The notes under the pieces are model-generated. The model saw only the letters and a list, made by a program, of their open reading frames with translations. It did not search any database and was not told the DNA's origin. From contig JACJIB010000005.1 of NCBI GenBank assembly GCA_014138645.1, positions 1 to 64,000 on the forward strand: a DNA stretch of 64,000 nt. Reading direction: 5' to 3'. A program made the translations under genes and the position numbers. Source of the DNA: Methylorubrum thiocyanatum. Its GTDB lineage: Bacteria > Pseudomonadota > Alphaproteobacteria > Rhizobiales > Beijerinckiaceae. Shown here in pieces: positions 1-6,882 of the stretch. Position 1 is the stretch's first letter, and the number at the start of each line of letters is the position of its first letter.

Positions 1-494
1 GGCTGGTAGCCGACCGTGGTGTCGCCGATATCGGCGGCCATGTTGAGGTTGCGGACGTTGCCGAAGAAGGTCTGGGTGAACTTGATGGTGCCGCCAGCAA
101 TGCCGGCGAGCCGCTGCATGTCGGCGGTCATGGAGAGGACGAAGTAGGTGGAGTTGGACTGCTCGCCGGTGCGCAGTCCGGCCGAGGGGTTGGCCTGGTA
201 GAAGTTGTAGATGTTGATGTCGAAGGTGAGCCCGCGCGCGGCCATGTCGGTGGCCCAGGGGGCGAGTGGTCCGGTGCGGACGGGATCGGCGGGCTTGGCG
301 GCGATGTTGGGATCGGTGCGCGGCTGCGTCTGATCGTTGAACTGCCCCACCGGTGAGGGCTGCTGCGCCGAAGCGCCCCCGGATGCGCCGAGCACCAGGG
401 CGCCCGCCAGCGCGCCGGCTGCCCAGCCCCGATGCCGTCCCCGCCGTCCCGAGCGGGTCGCCCCCGGTCCCTTCCCGTATTCACCGCCGCACAT
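1..494 (-). CDS. OprB-family carbohydrate-selective porin, N-terminal part (cut by window edge)
   Basis: The gene reads leftward from an ATG at 494-492 and runs open to position 1, so about 164 N-terminal residues are present. The start is preceded by AAGGGG about 8 bases upstream. The N-terminus is Arg-rich, then has a hydrophobic core and an ASA-QQ cleavage site, which gives a Sec signal peptide. The mature part contains FDINIYNFYQANPSAG and a segment of alternating aromatic residues (FVLSMTADMQRLAG), typical of the first strands of OprB-type beta-barrel porins in the outer membrane. Substrates in this family are mostly sugars, but neighbouring genes suggest nothing specific. It is transcribed away from the amide transporter operon. 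The family call is from remembered motifs; the missing C-terminus prevents a firmer one. Confidence 0.7.
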   Translation of the reverse strand, partial: MCGGEYGKGPGATRSGRRGRHRGWAAGALAGALVLGASGGASAQQPSPVGQFNDQTQPRTDPNIAAKPADPVRTGPLAPWATDMAARGLTFDINIYNFYQANPSAGLRTGEQSNSTYFVLSMTADMQRLAGIAGGTIKFTQTFFGNVRNLNMAADIGDTTVGYQ

Positions 495-707
495 CACGTC
501 ATCCCCTTACTTTACCCGTTGCGATCAAGACTTGACTGATCTCGGAAACGTCCGGTTGTGCGACGCACAATCGGCAGCTTCCTCGAGACCGTGAGGCCTC
601 CGCACGTTTCGCAAATCCCGTGCGAGGGCCGATGACCGGTTTCTGGCTTTTGCCCGAACTTTCGGCAGATGCTGGCTTAGGCCGCAGACCGGTTCGATTA
701 TTTTGCA

Positions 708-749
708 ATGTGATCAAAGCCCGCGCTTTTGCGTAATTTTTGATCACAT
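708..749. promoter_or_regulatory. Inverted repeat, 11-bp arms, candidate operator
   Basis: ATGTGATCAAA at 708-718 is repeated inverted as TTTGATCACAT at 739-749, with a 20-base spacer. The arms contain TGATCA and TGTGA/TCACA, which resembles binding sites of the CRP/FNR fold. It lies in the 550-base gene-free and comparatively AT-rich stretch between the porin and the importer operon. Symmetry is seen; operator function is inferred. Confidence 0.45.
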
Positions 750-776
750 AGTCCCTGCTCTATTAGGCTGGCACTA

Positions 777-797
777 GAGTTGACATACGGTCAACTC
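777..797. promoter_or_regulatory. Inverted repeat, 8-bp arms, candidate operator
   Basis: GAGTTGAC at 777-784 is followed after 5 bases by its exact reverse complement GTCAACTC at 790-797. The left arm overlaps TTGACA (780-785), a good -35 box, although no clear -10 box follows at the usual distance. It sits about 250 bases before the importer operon and would suit a dimeric repressor. Function is inferred from symmetry and position only. Confidence 0.4.
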
Positions 798-951
798 CGA
801 ATTTGGGGTTTTTGGATTTTGCGGCATCGGGCTTGCAAGCGGGCAACGATGCGGCCTGGAGCGAAGGATGCGCTCCGCCGTCATTGCCAGAAAGAAAAAA
901 AGTGTCGTCAGGGGAAATGGGCTCTTGACGCACCGCAAAAGAGCGCCGTAG

Positions 952-969
952 CGTTTCCTTGCAAGAAAC
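952..969 (+). promoter_or_regulatory. Motif shared with the dmfA promoter (copy 1)
   Basis: CGTTTCCTTGCAAGAAA at 952-968 matches CGTTTCCTCACAAGAAA at 6068-6084 in 15 of 17 positions. This copy is also nearly palindromic (GTTTC...GAAAC around CTTGCAAG). It lies 76 bases before the importer operon start; the other copy precedes the dimethylformamidase genes. The match suggests one regulator for both operons. Confidence 0.5.
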
Positions 970-1044
970 AAGATTTACTTCTTGAGCAGAGAGCCAGTAT
1001 CCGCTCAAAAATCAGGCAATTGCACAGCACATAAGGGGATCGAC

Positions 1045-2355
1045 ATGGACCTCACACGTCGCAAGCTCTTAAAGCAGTCTTCGCTCGCCGCGGCGGCGAT
1101 CGCCGGACCGCATCTCTGGCTGCCGACGGCCCGCGAGGCGTGGGGTGCGACGCTCAAGAAGGGAGAGCCGATCAAGGTCGGCCTGCTGTTCTCCCTCACC
1201 GGCCAGCTCGCGGTGCCGGAGGAAGATTCCACCCTCGTGATGCAGTACGCCATCGACGAGATCAACAAGAACGGCGGCATCGCCGGTCATCCGATCCAGC
1301 CGGTGATCGTCGATGCCAAGTCGGACTTCAACGTCTACTCGGAGAAGGCCAAGGAACTCATCATCCGCGAGAAGGTGATCGCGCTGTTCGGCTGCTACAC
1401 CTCGGCGAGCCGCAAGGCGATCCTGCCGGTGGTGATGTCGCAGAACAGCCTGCTCTACTATCCGACCTGCTACGAGGGTGCGGAATGCACCCAGAACACG
1501 ATCTGCACGGGTCCGCTGGCCAACCAGCACTCGAAGGATCTGATCCCGTACATGGTCAAGAACTTCGGCAAGAAGGTCTTCTTCGTCGGCTCGAACTACG
1601 TCTGGCCGAAGGAGTCGAACAAGAACGCCAAGATCTGGCTGCAGGAGGCCGGCGGCGAGCTGCTCGGCGAGGAATACATCCCCCTCGGCAGCTCCGAGTT
1701 CGGCCCCGTGCTCGGCAAGATCCGCGACGCCAAGCCGAACTTCATCTTCTCGACGGTGGTCGGCGCCTCCGACATCGCCTTCCACAAGCAGTTCAAGCAG
1801 GAGGGCTTCAAGGTCGATTCCATGCCGATCGCCTCGCTCACCACCGGTGAGATCGAGACCAAGGCGATGGGCGCCGAGTTCGGCGCCGGCCACTTCCTCT
1901 CGGCGCCCTACTTCCAGTCGCTCGACAACCCGACCAACCAGAAGTTCGTCGAGAGCTTCCTCAAGAGCAAGTACGGCAAGAACGGCTCCACCCACTACAA
2001 CATGGAGGAGACCTATCTCTCGGCCTACGTGTTCAAGGCCGGGCTCGAGGCCGCGATCAAGAAGACCGGCAACATCGAGGAGGTCACCTCGCGCATGATC
2101 CGCGACGTCAGCGGCGGCGTGCGGGTGGAGGACAACATCTCGCCGGAAGGCCTGATCTGGATCGACGGCGACAACTTCAACTCCTGGCTCAAGCCCAAGA
2201 TCGGCCAGTGCCAGGCGGACGGCAGCTTCAAGATCGTCTCGGAAGCCAAGGAACACGTCGCGCCCGATCCGTACTCGATCTATCCGAATGCCGGAAAATG
2301 CATGGCCAACGGCCTCGTCGCCCCGGACGGCAAGGTCCGCAAGAACGTCATCTGA
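1045..2355 (+). CDS. Amide/urea-type ABC transporter substrate-binding protein (UrtA/FmdD/AmiC family)
   Basis: This is a 436-residue periplasmic ligand-binding protein of a high-affinity importer. The start ATG at 1045 follows AAGGGG at 1033-1038. The N-terminus carries a twin-arginine signal (R5-R6, RRKLLK) and a hydrophobic stretch, so export is probably by Tat. The mature part has the type I periplasmic-binding fold seen in UrtA, AmiC and the short-chain amide binder FmdD: GLLFSLTGQLAVPEEDS, a Cys-rich YYPTCYEGAECTQN loop and a YNMEETYLSAY segment. Length fits UrtA (about 420-440). It is the first gene of a five-gene urtABCDE-like operon just upstream of dimethylformamidase, so DMF, formamide or a related short amide is a likelier cargo than urea. 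No urease genes are in the window. Family call is strong; substrate is inferred. Confidence 0.85.
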   Translation: MDLTRRKLLKQSSLAAAAIAGPHLWLPTAREAWGATLKKGEPIKVGLLFSLTGQLAVPEEDSTLVMQYAIDEINKNGGIAGHPIQPVIVDAKSDFNVYSEKAKELIIREKVIALFGCYTSASRKAILPVVMSQNSLLYYPTCYEGAECTQNTICTGPLANQHSKDLIPYMVKNFGKKVFFVGSNYVWPKESNKNAKIWLQEAGGELLGEEYIPLGSSEFGPVLGKIRDAKPNFIFSTVVGASDIAFHKQFKQEGFKVDSMPIASLTTGEIETKAMGAEFGAGHFLSAPYFQSLDNPTNQKFVESFLKSKYGKNGSTHYNMEETYLSAYVFKAGLEAAIKKTGNIEEVTSRMIRDVSGGVRVEDNISPEGLIWIDGDNFNSWLKPKIGQCQADGSFKIVSEAKEHVAPDPYSIYPNAGKCMANGLVAPDGKVRKNVI

Positions 2356-2375
2356 CGCTTTCCCGCGCAACCGCT

Positions 2376-2399
2376 CCGGCCGCGGTGTCCCGCGGCCGG
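2376..2399 (+). terminator. GC-rich hairpin after the binding-protein gene (10-bp stem)
   Basis: CCGGCCGCGG at 2376-2385 pairs perfectly with CCGCGGCCGG at 2390-2399 across a 4-base loop. There is no U-tract, so it is more likely an mRNA-stabilising or partial termination hairpin that raises the binding protein level above that of the permeases. That arrangement is common in ABC importer operons. Confidence 0.5.
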
Positions 2400-2422
2400 G
2401 CCTTCGCATTCACGGAGGTCCC

Positions 2423-3307
2423 GTGACGTCCCTCGACATCGCTCCGTTCGCCAACGCCCTGGTGCTGGGCCTGAGCATCGCCAGCATCTGGCTCATCGCC
2501 GCGATCGGTCTCACGATCATCTACGGCACGGTCGGGGTCATCAACATGGCCCATGGCGAGTTCATCATGCTGGGCGCCTACACCTCCTACGCCCTGCAAT
2601 CGTCCCTCGGCCTGCCGTTCCTGCTCTGCCTGCCCGCCTCCTTCGTCGTGGTGGCGCTGGTGGGGCTTGTGATCGAGCGCGGGCTGATCCGCTATCTCTA
2701 CAACCGCCCGCTCGACACGCTTCTGGCCACCTGGGGCGTGTCGCTGGTGCTGATGCAGGGCGTGCGGCTGATCTTCGGCTCGGACCCGAAATACATCGCC
2801 GTGCCGGAGATCTTCCAGAGCAACGTCGAGGTCGGCTTTGCCAGCCTGTCGGTGTTCCGCCTCGTGGTCTTGGGCATCACCGCGCTCATCGTCGCGGCCA
2901 CCGCCTGGCTGTTCTACCGCACCCGCTTCGGCATGCAGGTGCGCGCGGTGATGCAGAACAAGGAGATGGCCGCCTCCTTCGGCATCAACGCCGACCGGGT
3001 CTACATGACGACCTTCGCGCTGGGGGCGGGACTTGCCGGTGTGGCCGGCTCGCTGTTCGGCGTGCTCGCGATCGTGCTGCCGACCATGGGCACGGCCTAC
3101 GTGGTGCAGGCCTTCCTCGTGGTGGTGGTCGGCGGCGGCACGCTGATGGGCAGCGTCGCGGCGGCGGGGCTGACGGGCGAACTCCAGTCGGTCTTCGCCT
3201 TCGTCACCAACGACACCTTCGCGCGCTTCCTCCTCTACGTGCTGATCGTCGTGTTCCTGCGCTTCCGCCCGCGCGGCCTGTTCGCCGTCGCCAAGGGGCG
3301 CCGATGA
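2423..3307 (+). CDS. ABC transporter permease, UrtB/LivH type
   Basis: This 294-residue inner-membrane permease is one half of the translocation channel. I chose the GTG at 2423 because a strong GGAGG (2414-2418) lies 4 bases before it; longer in-frame readings would overlap the preceding gene. The sequence is a string of hydrophobic segments with the LivH/UrtB signatures GLTIIYGTVGVINMAHGEF near the N-terminus and the late EAA-like region around MGSVAAAGLTGELQ. It follows the binding-protein gene after a hairpin and precedes the second permease. In urtABCDE systems the B and C permeases form a heterodimer with the D and E ATPases. The same architecture carries branched-chain amino acids, so specificity comes from the binding protein. 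Confidence 0.85.
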   Translation: MTSLDIAPFANALVLGLSIASIWLIAAIGLTIIYGTVGVINMAHGEFIMLGAYTSYALQSSLGLPFLLCLPASFVVVALVGLVIERGLIRYLYNRPLDTLLATWGVSLVLMQGVRLIFGSDPKYIAVPEIFQSNVEVGFASLSVFRLVVLGITALIVAATAWLFYRTRFGMQVRAVMQNKEMAASFGINADRVYMTTFALGAGLAGVAGSLFGVLAIVLPTMGTAYVVQAFLVVVVGGGTLMGSVAAAGLTGELQSVFAFVTNDTFARFLLYVLIVVFLRFRPRGLFAVAKGRR

Positions 3308-3330
3308 GCCGCCGACGACAAGCCTCTCCC

Positions 3331-3348
3331 GGAGGCCGTCCGGCCTCC
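3331..3348 (+). other. Intercistronic hairpin (8-bp stem, 2-base loop)
   Basis: GGAGGCCG at 3331-3338 pairs with CGGCCTCC at 3341-3348 between the two permease genes, in a 79-base spacer. A short pyrimidine run (TCCTTCCTTCC) follows. It may be a processing or attenuation structure; no role can be shown from sequence alone. Confidence 0.35.
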
Positions 3349-3386
3349 TCCTTCCTTCCGCCCGTCATGAAGAGTCTCACCCGCAG

Positions 3387-4508
3387 ATGACGACGCGCAA
3401 TCTCTACCACAGCAAGACGGCGCAATGGGCGGTCTACGGACTGTTCTTCGTCGCCATCGCCGGGATCCCGGCCTTCGTCTCCGACGGCTTCCTGCTCAAC
3501 CAGTTCGCCGTCTACGGCATCTACGGGATGCTCGCCCTGTCGATCAGCCTGTGCTGGGGCTTCGGCGGCATCCTCAATCTGGGCCAGGGCATCGCCTTCG
3601 GGCTCGCCGCCTACGGCATGGCCATGACCATGCAGATGCAGTCGCAGGATCCGGACTCGAACCCGATCCCGCCCTTCATGCTCAACAACAGCCTGGAGCA
3701 CCTGCCCTGGTTCTGGCAGCCGTTCTGGAGCACCGGCGGCGGCATCCTGCTGGCGCTGATCGTGCCGACGCTGTTCTACGTCGTGTTCGGCACGCTGATG
3801 TTCCGCGCCCGGGTCTCGGGGCCGTTCTTCGCGATCATGTCGCTGGCGATGCTCTCGGCCTTCGCCACGCTGATCCTCGACATGCAGCCCTACACCAACG
3901 GCGCCAACGGCATCTCGCCGCCTTCACCGCTGAGCCTCTTCGGCACCGACATCGACCCCTACGGCCCGACCGCCTACTGGATCGTCTGCGGGCTGCTCAT
4001 CGCCGTCACGGTCGGCGCCAAGCTGCTGACGCAGAGCAAGTTCGGCCTCGTCATCCAGGCGCTGCGCGGCGACCCCGAGCGGGTGCGCTTCCTCGGCTAC
4101 AACGTCGCCCTCTACGAGACCTGCATCTACGCGATCTCCGGCTTCATCGCCGCGCTCGCCGGCTGCCTCTGGGTGATGCTGATCCAGTACGTCTCGCCGG
4201 CCCAGCTCGACACCACCTTCAGCATCGGCATGGTGATCTGGGCCGGGATCGGCGGGCGCCTGTCGCTTCTCGGCGCGATCCTCGGCGCCTTCCTGATCCA
4301 GGGCGGCCAGAGTTATCTCGGCGACCAGTTCCTCGCGACCTGGCTGCTCGTCCTCGGCGCCTTCTTCATCGTGGTCGTGCGCTTCCTGCCCAAGGGCTTG
4401 GCGGGCCTTCTCGAGAAGGTGCTCGGCGCGCTCGCGCGCCAGCCCGGCAAGCACGCCCGGCCCGACCTGCCGCACGCGATCACCGGCGCCCCGGCGGCGG
4501 GCGAGTAA
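3387..4508 (+). CDS. ABC transporter permease, UrtC/LivM type
   Basis: This 373-residue polytopic membrane protein is the second permease of the importer. The start at 3387 is the first in-frame ATG after the spacer; its ribosome site is weak, which fits reduced translation relative to the binding protein. Family features include LSISLCWGFGGILNLGQGIAFGLAAYGMA, a periplasmic loop of about 40 residues after it, and VRFLGYNVALYETCIYAISGFIAALAG with GIGGRLSLLGAILGAF late in the protein, as in UrtC/LivM. The C-terminal tail of about 25 residues (ARQPGKHARPDLPHAITGAPAAGE) is polar and probably cytoplasmic. It sits 8 bases before the ATPase gene and is surely co-transcribed with it. Confidence 0.85.
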   Translation: MTTRNLYHSKTAQWAVYGLFFVAIAGIPAFVSDGFLLNQFAVYGIYGMLALSISLCWGFGGILNLGQGIAFGLAAYGMAMTMQMQSQDPDSNPIPPFMLNNSLEHLPWFWQPFWSTGGGILLALIVPTLFYVVFGTLMFRARVSGPFFAIMSLAMLSAFATLILDMQPYTNGANGISPPSPLSLFGTDIDPYGPTAYWIVCGLLIAVTVGAKLLTQSKFGLVIQALRGDPERVRFLGYNVALYETCIYAISGFIAALAGCLWVMLIQYVSPAQLDTTFSIGMVIWAGIGGRLSLLGAILGAFLIQGGQSYLGDQFLATWLLVLGAFFIVVVRFLPKGLAGLLEKVLGALARQPGKHARPDLPHAITGAPAAGE

Positions 4509-4516
4509 GGGAGGGG

Positions 4517-5260
4517 ATGATGGGCGTTCTCGAAATCCGCGACCTGCACAAGAGCTTCGGCGGCACCAAGGTCATCAACGGCTTCAGCCTCGACGTGACC
4601 GAACTGACCCTGTGCTGCCTCGTCGGCCCCAACGGGGCCGGCAAGACCACCACCATGGACCTCATCACCGGGCGCCAGAAACCGACCTCCGGCTCCATCG
4701 TCCTGCGCGGCGACGACATCACGAGTTTGAGCGAGCACGAGATCGCCCAGCGCGGCATCGGGCGCAAATTCCAGGTGCCGGCGGTGTTCCGCGAGTTGAG
4801 CGTGCGCCAGAACTTCGAGGTGGCCTATTCCCGCGAGGTCAACCCGTTCCGCAACATGCTGCGGCGGCGCCCGGCGGGCTTCTCGGCCAAGCTCGACGAG
4901 GTCGCCACCCTCACCGGCCTCAAGGACCGGCTCGACGTCGAGGCCGGCTTCCTCTCCCACGGCGAGACGCAGTGGCTCGAGATCGGCATGGTGCTGATGC
5001 AGAACCCGGCGATCCTGCTCCTCGACGAGCCGGTCGCGGGCATGACCGAATCCGAGATCGAGAAGACCATCGTCTTCCTCAACGAACTCAAGCGCACCAA
5101 CACCCTGATCGTGGTCGAGCACGACATGGGCTTCGTCCGGCAGATCGCCGACGTGGTGACGGTGATGCACATGGGCGCCTTCCTGGCGCAGGGAAAGCTC
5201 AGCGACATCGAGAACGACCCGCGGGTGCGTGAGGTCTATCTCGGCGAGCCGGAGGTCTGA
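4517..5260 (+). CDS. ABC transporter ATP-binding protein, UrtD/LivG type
   Basis: This 247-residue ATPase powers the importer. The ATG at 4517 is directly preceded by GGGAGGGG; the next ATG at 4520 is in frame and has better spacing, so the true protein may be one residue shorter. It has Walker A GPNGAGKT (residues 37-44), the signature in the variant form LSHGETQ (146-152) characteristic of UrtD, Walker B ILLLDEP (166-172) followed by VAGM, and the switch His in VVEHD. The usual LSGGQ being LSHGE is normal for the urea/amide subfamily and supports the annotation over LivG. It lies 2 bases before the second ATPase gene. Confidence 0.85.
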   Translation: MMGVLEIRDLHKSFGGTKVINGFSLDVTELTLCCLVGPNGAGKTTTMDLITGRQKPTSGSIVLRGDDITSLSEHEIAQRGIGRKFQVPAVFRELSVRQNFEVAYSREVNPFRNMLRRRPAGFSAKLDEVATLTGLKDRLDVEAGFLSHGETQWLEIGMVLMQNPAILLLDEPVAGMTESEIEKTIVFLNELKRTNTLIVVEHDMGFVRQIADVVTVMHMGAFLAQGKLSDIENDPRVREVYLGEPEV

Positions 5261-5262
5261 CG

Positions 5263-5961
5263 ATGCTGCTCGATCTCGACCGCGTGACCTCCTATTACGG
5301 CAAGACGCCGATCCTGAAGGAGATCGGCCTCGGGCTGCCCGAGGGGCAGTGCCTGTGCGTGCTCGGGCGCAACGGGGTGGGCAAGACCACGCTCCTGCGC
5401 ACCATCATGGGCCTGACCGACCGCACCTCCGGCGAGATCCGGATCGACGGCGCGTCCGTCGGCAAGGCGCCGACCCATGTGCGGGCCAAATACGGCCTCG
5501 GCTACATCCCGCAGGGGCGCCAGATCCTGCCGCACTTCACGGTGAAGGAGAACATCCTGCTCGGCACCTTCGCCCGCACCGACGGGCGCCAGGACGTGCC
5601 GGAGCTCTGCCTCACCCTGTTCCCCTACCTCGCGCAGAACCTGCACCGGAAGGCCGGCCTGCTCTCGGGCGGCCAGCAGCAGCAGCTCGCCATCGCGCGG
5701 GCGCTCGCCACCAATCCGCGCATCCTGCTCCTCGACGAGCCGACCGAGGGCATCCAGCCCAACATCGTCGCCGAAATCGGCCAGACGCTGGGGCGGCTCA
5801 ACAAGGAATTCGGCATCACGCTGATCCTCACCGAGCAGCACATCAAGGTCGCGCGCAAGCTCGGCGACGCCTTCCTGATGATGGAGAACGGCCGCATCGT
5901 CGCCCGCGGGCCGATCAGTGAGATGACCGACGAACTGATCGAACGGCACATGACGATCTGA
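5263..5961 (+). CDS. ABC transporter ATP-binding protein, UrtE/LivF type
   Basis: This second ATPase of 232 residues would pair with the UrtD-like subunit. It has Walker A GRNGVGKT (residues 35-42), Q-loop around YIPQGRQI, signature LSGGQQQQ (134-141), Walker B ILLLDEPTEGIQP (from 154) and the switch His in LTEQHIK. GRNGVGKTTLLRTIMGL and EPTEGIQPNI are typical of UrtE. The ATG at 5263 follows the UrtD stop by 2 bases and overlaps its ribosome-site region, suggesting translational coupling. It is the last gene of the importer operon; a 356-base regulatory gap follows before dmfA1. Confidence 0.85.
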   Translation: MLLDLDRVTSYYGKTPILKEIGLGLPEGQCLCVLGRNGVGKTTLLRTIMGLTDRTSGEIRIDGASVGKAPTHVRAKYGLGYIPQGRQILPHFTVKENILLGTFARTDGRQDVPELCLTLFPYLAQNLHRKAGLLSGGQQQQLAIARALATNPRILLLDEPTEGIQPNIVAEIGQTLGRLNKEFGITLILTEQHIKVARKLGDAFLMMENGRIVARGPISEMTDELIERHMTI

Positions 5962-6067
5962 CCGTGCCCTGACGCGGTGAGGCGATCCGCGGTGCGGGTC
6001 TCTGTTGAGAGGCTGCACCGCTGATCGCTTGGCTGGCGAATGAAACCTTCAAGCTCGGCGTAAAAAA

Positions 6068-6084
6068 CGTTTCCTCACAAGAAA
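6068..6084 (+). promoter_or_regulatory. Motif shared with the importer promoter (copy 2)
   Basis: CGTTTCCTCACAAGAAA here matches the element at 952-968 in 15 of 17 positions, including both conserved blocks CGTTTCCT and CAAGAAA. It lies 234 bases before dmfA1. A common activator or repressor of amide uptake and hydrolysis is the simplest explanation. Confidence 0.5.
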
Positions 6085-6142
6085 ACTTGGCTTGACCGAA
6101 AGGTTGGAACAGTCGTAAGTTCGAGTGGTCAAGAAGAGCGAT

Positions 6143-6168
6143 GTATTCGAAATCATGATTTCGAATAC
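6143..6168. promoter_or_regulatory. Perfect 26-bp palindrome, candidate dmf operator
   Basis: Each 13-base half, GTATTCGAAATCA and its exact complement TGATTTCGAATAC, meets without a spacer. The site is AT-rich in otherwise very GC-rich DNA and lies 150 bases upstream of dmfA1. A palindrome of this length is very unlikely by chance and fits a dimeric transcription factor. No regulator gene lies beside it; the candidate regulator must be encoded elsewhere. Confidence 0.6.
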
Positions 6169-6317
6169 TATGGGCTGATTTGCCCGTATCTCAACTTCTC
6201 AGCGGAGCATCGCGGCTCCGCCGGCACGGGCTGCCCGCCGGATCGCACCGGCGGCGTGCCAGCCTGCACCCCTATCCGACCGCAACGGCGCGGCCGGAAT
6301 CACGAGGAGCGACGACG

Positions 6318-6758
6318 ATGGAACCGATCCCGAAGAAGGGCACGCCCGAGCGCCAGCGCCTGATCGAGGCGCACAAGGCCTGCATGGAGTCGATGAAGGG
6401 GGTGGCCGGCAACTCGGTGCTGCTGTGCGAGACCCCCGGCGACACCACGGTCGTCACCGGCGGCGTCCATGCCGACCCGGTGCTCAAGCGGGTGCTGCTG
6501 CGCATGCGCGGCGAGAGCCCCAAGGGCAAGCTGATCGTGATCTGCACCAAGGTCGATGCCGAGTGGCGCATCGCCCGGCTCTCCGGCATCCGCGGCGTAC
6601 CCCCCGAATTCGTCGGCGACAAAGTCTACACCGACGAACAGGAGATCCAGCACGACATCTTCCTGATGCGCCTCGACGAGCTCTCCGACAGCTACGGCTT
6701 CCCGGAAGACTACCACGAGGGCTGGAAGCGCAAGGACGACAACTGGCCGATCACCTGA
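6318..6758 (+). CDS. dmfA1: N,N-dimethylformamidase small (alpha) subunit
   Basis: This 146-residue protein matches the small subunit of N,N-dimethylformamidase (EC 3.5.1.56), which hydrolyses DMF to dimethylamine and formate in the cytoplasm. The start ATG at 6318 follows GAGGAG at 6304-6309. Recognisable parts are the N-terminal helix RQRLIEAHKACMESMKG, the central SPKGKLIVICTKVDAEWRIARLSGIRG and the acidic-aromatic C-terminus SYGFPEDYHEGWKRKDDNWPIT. Length is slightly above the roughly 130 residues I remember for the Paracoccus/Alcaligenes protein. In the known enzyme the small subunit packs on the large one and has no catalytic residues of its own. It is 124 bases upstream of the large-subunit gene and follows a palindromic operator region. 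Confidence 0.85.
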   Translation: MEPIPKKGTPERQRLIEAHKACMESMKGVAGNSVLLCETPGDTTVVTGGVHADPVLKRVLLRMRGESPKGKLIVICTKVDAEWRIARLSGIRGVPPEFVGDKVYTDEQEIQHDIFLMRLDELSDSYGFPEDYHEGWKRKDDNWPIT

Positions 6759-6882
6759 GACGGCCGATTGTTCTCAAGACACGTCGATCAGCGGGAGGCC
6801 GTGAGGTGCCTCCCGGCGCCCCGCGTGCAAGCAAGCGCATTCTCGGGCGTGGACCAAAGACGCTCCCCAAAGGATTGACCCG

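Larger units (their letters stand above)
5962..6317. promoter_or_regulatory. Regulatory gap upstream of dmfA1
   Basis: No gene fits in this 356-base stretch. It holds the second copy of the CGTTTCCTnnCAAGAAA motif (6068-6084), a widely spaced inverted pair CTTGACC (6091-6097) / GGTCAAG (6127-6133), and a perfect 26-bp palindrome (6143-6168). The concentration of symmetric sites and the AT-richness relative to flanking coding DNA mark it as the promoter-operator region of the dimethylformamidase operon. Confidence 0.6.

Noticed and set aside
1069..2409. 446-codon reading frame antisense to the amide-binding protein gene
   Set aside because: It is a shadow of GC-rich codon use: Arg/Asp/Leu-rich with no recognisable domain, while the plus-strand protein is a clear binding protein with a signal peptide.
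2288..2422. Longer N-terminus for the UrtB-like permease
   Set aside because: It would overlap the binding-protein gene and a hairpin, while the GTG at 2423 has an excellent ribosome site and gives the normal family start.
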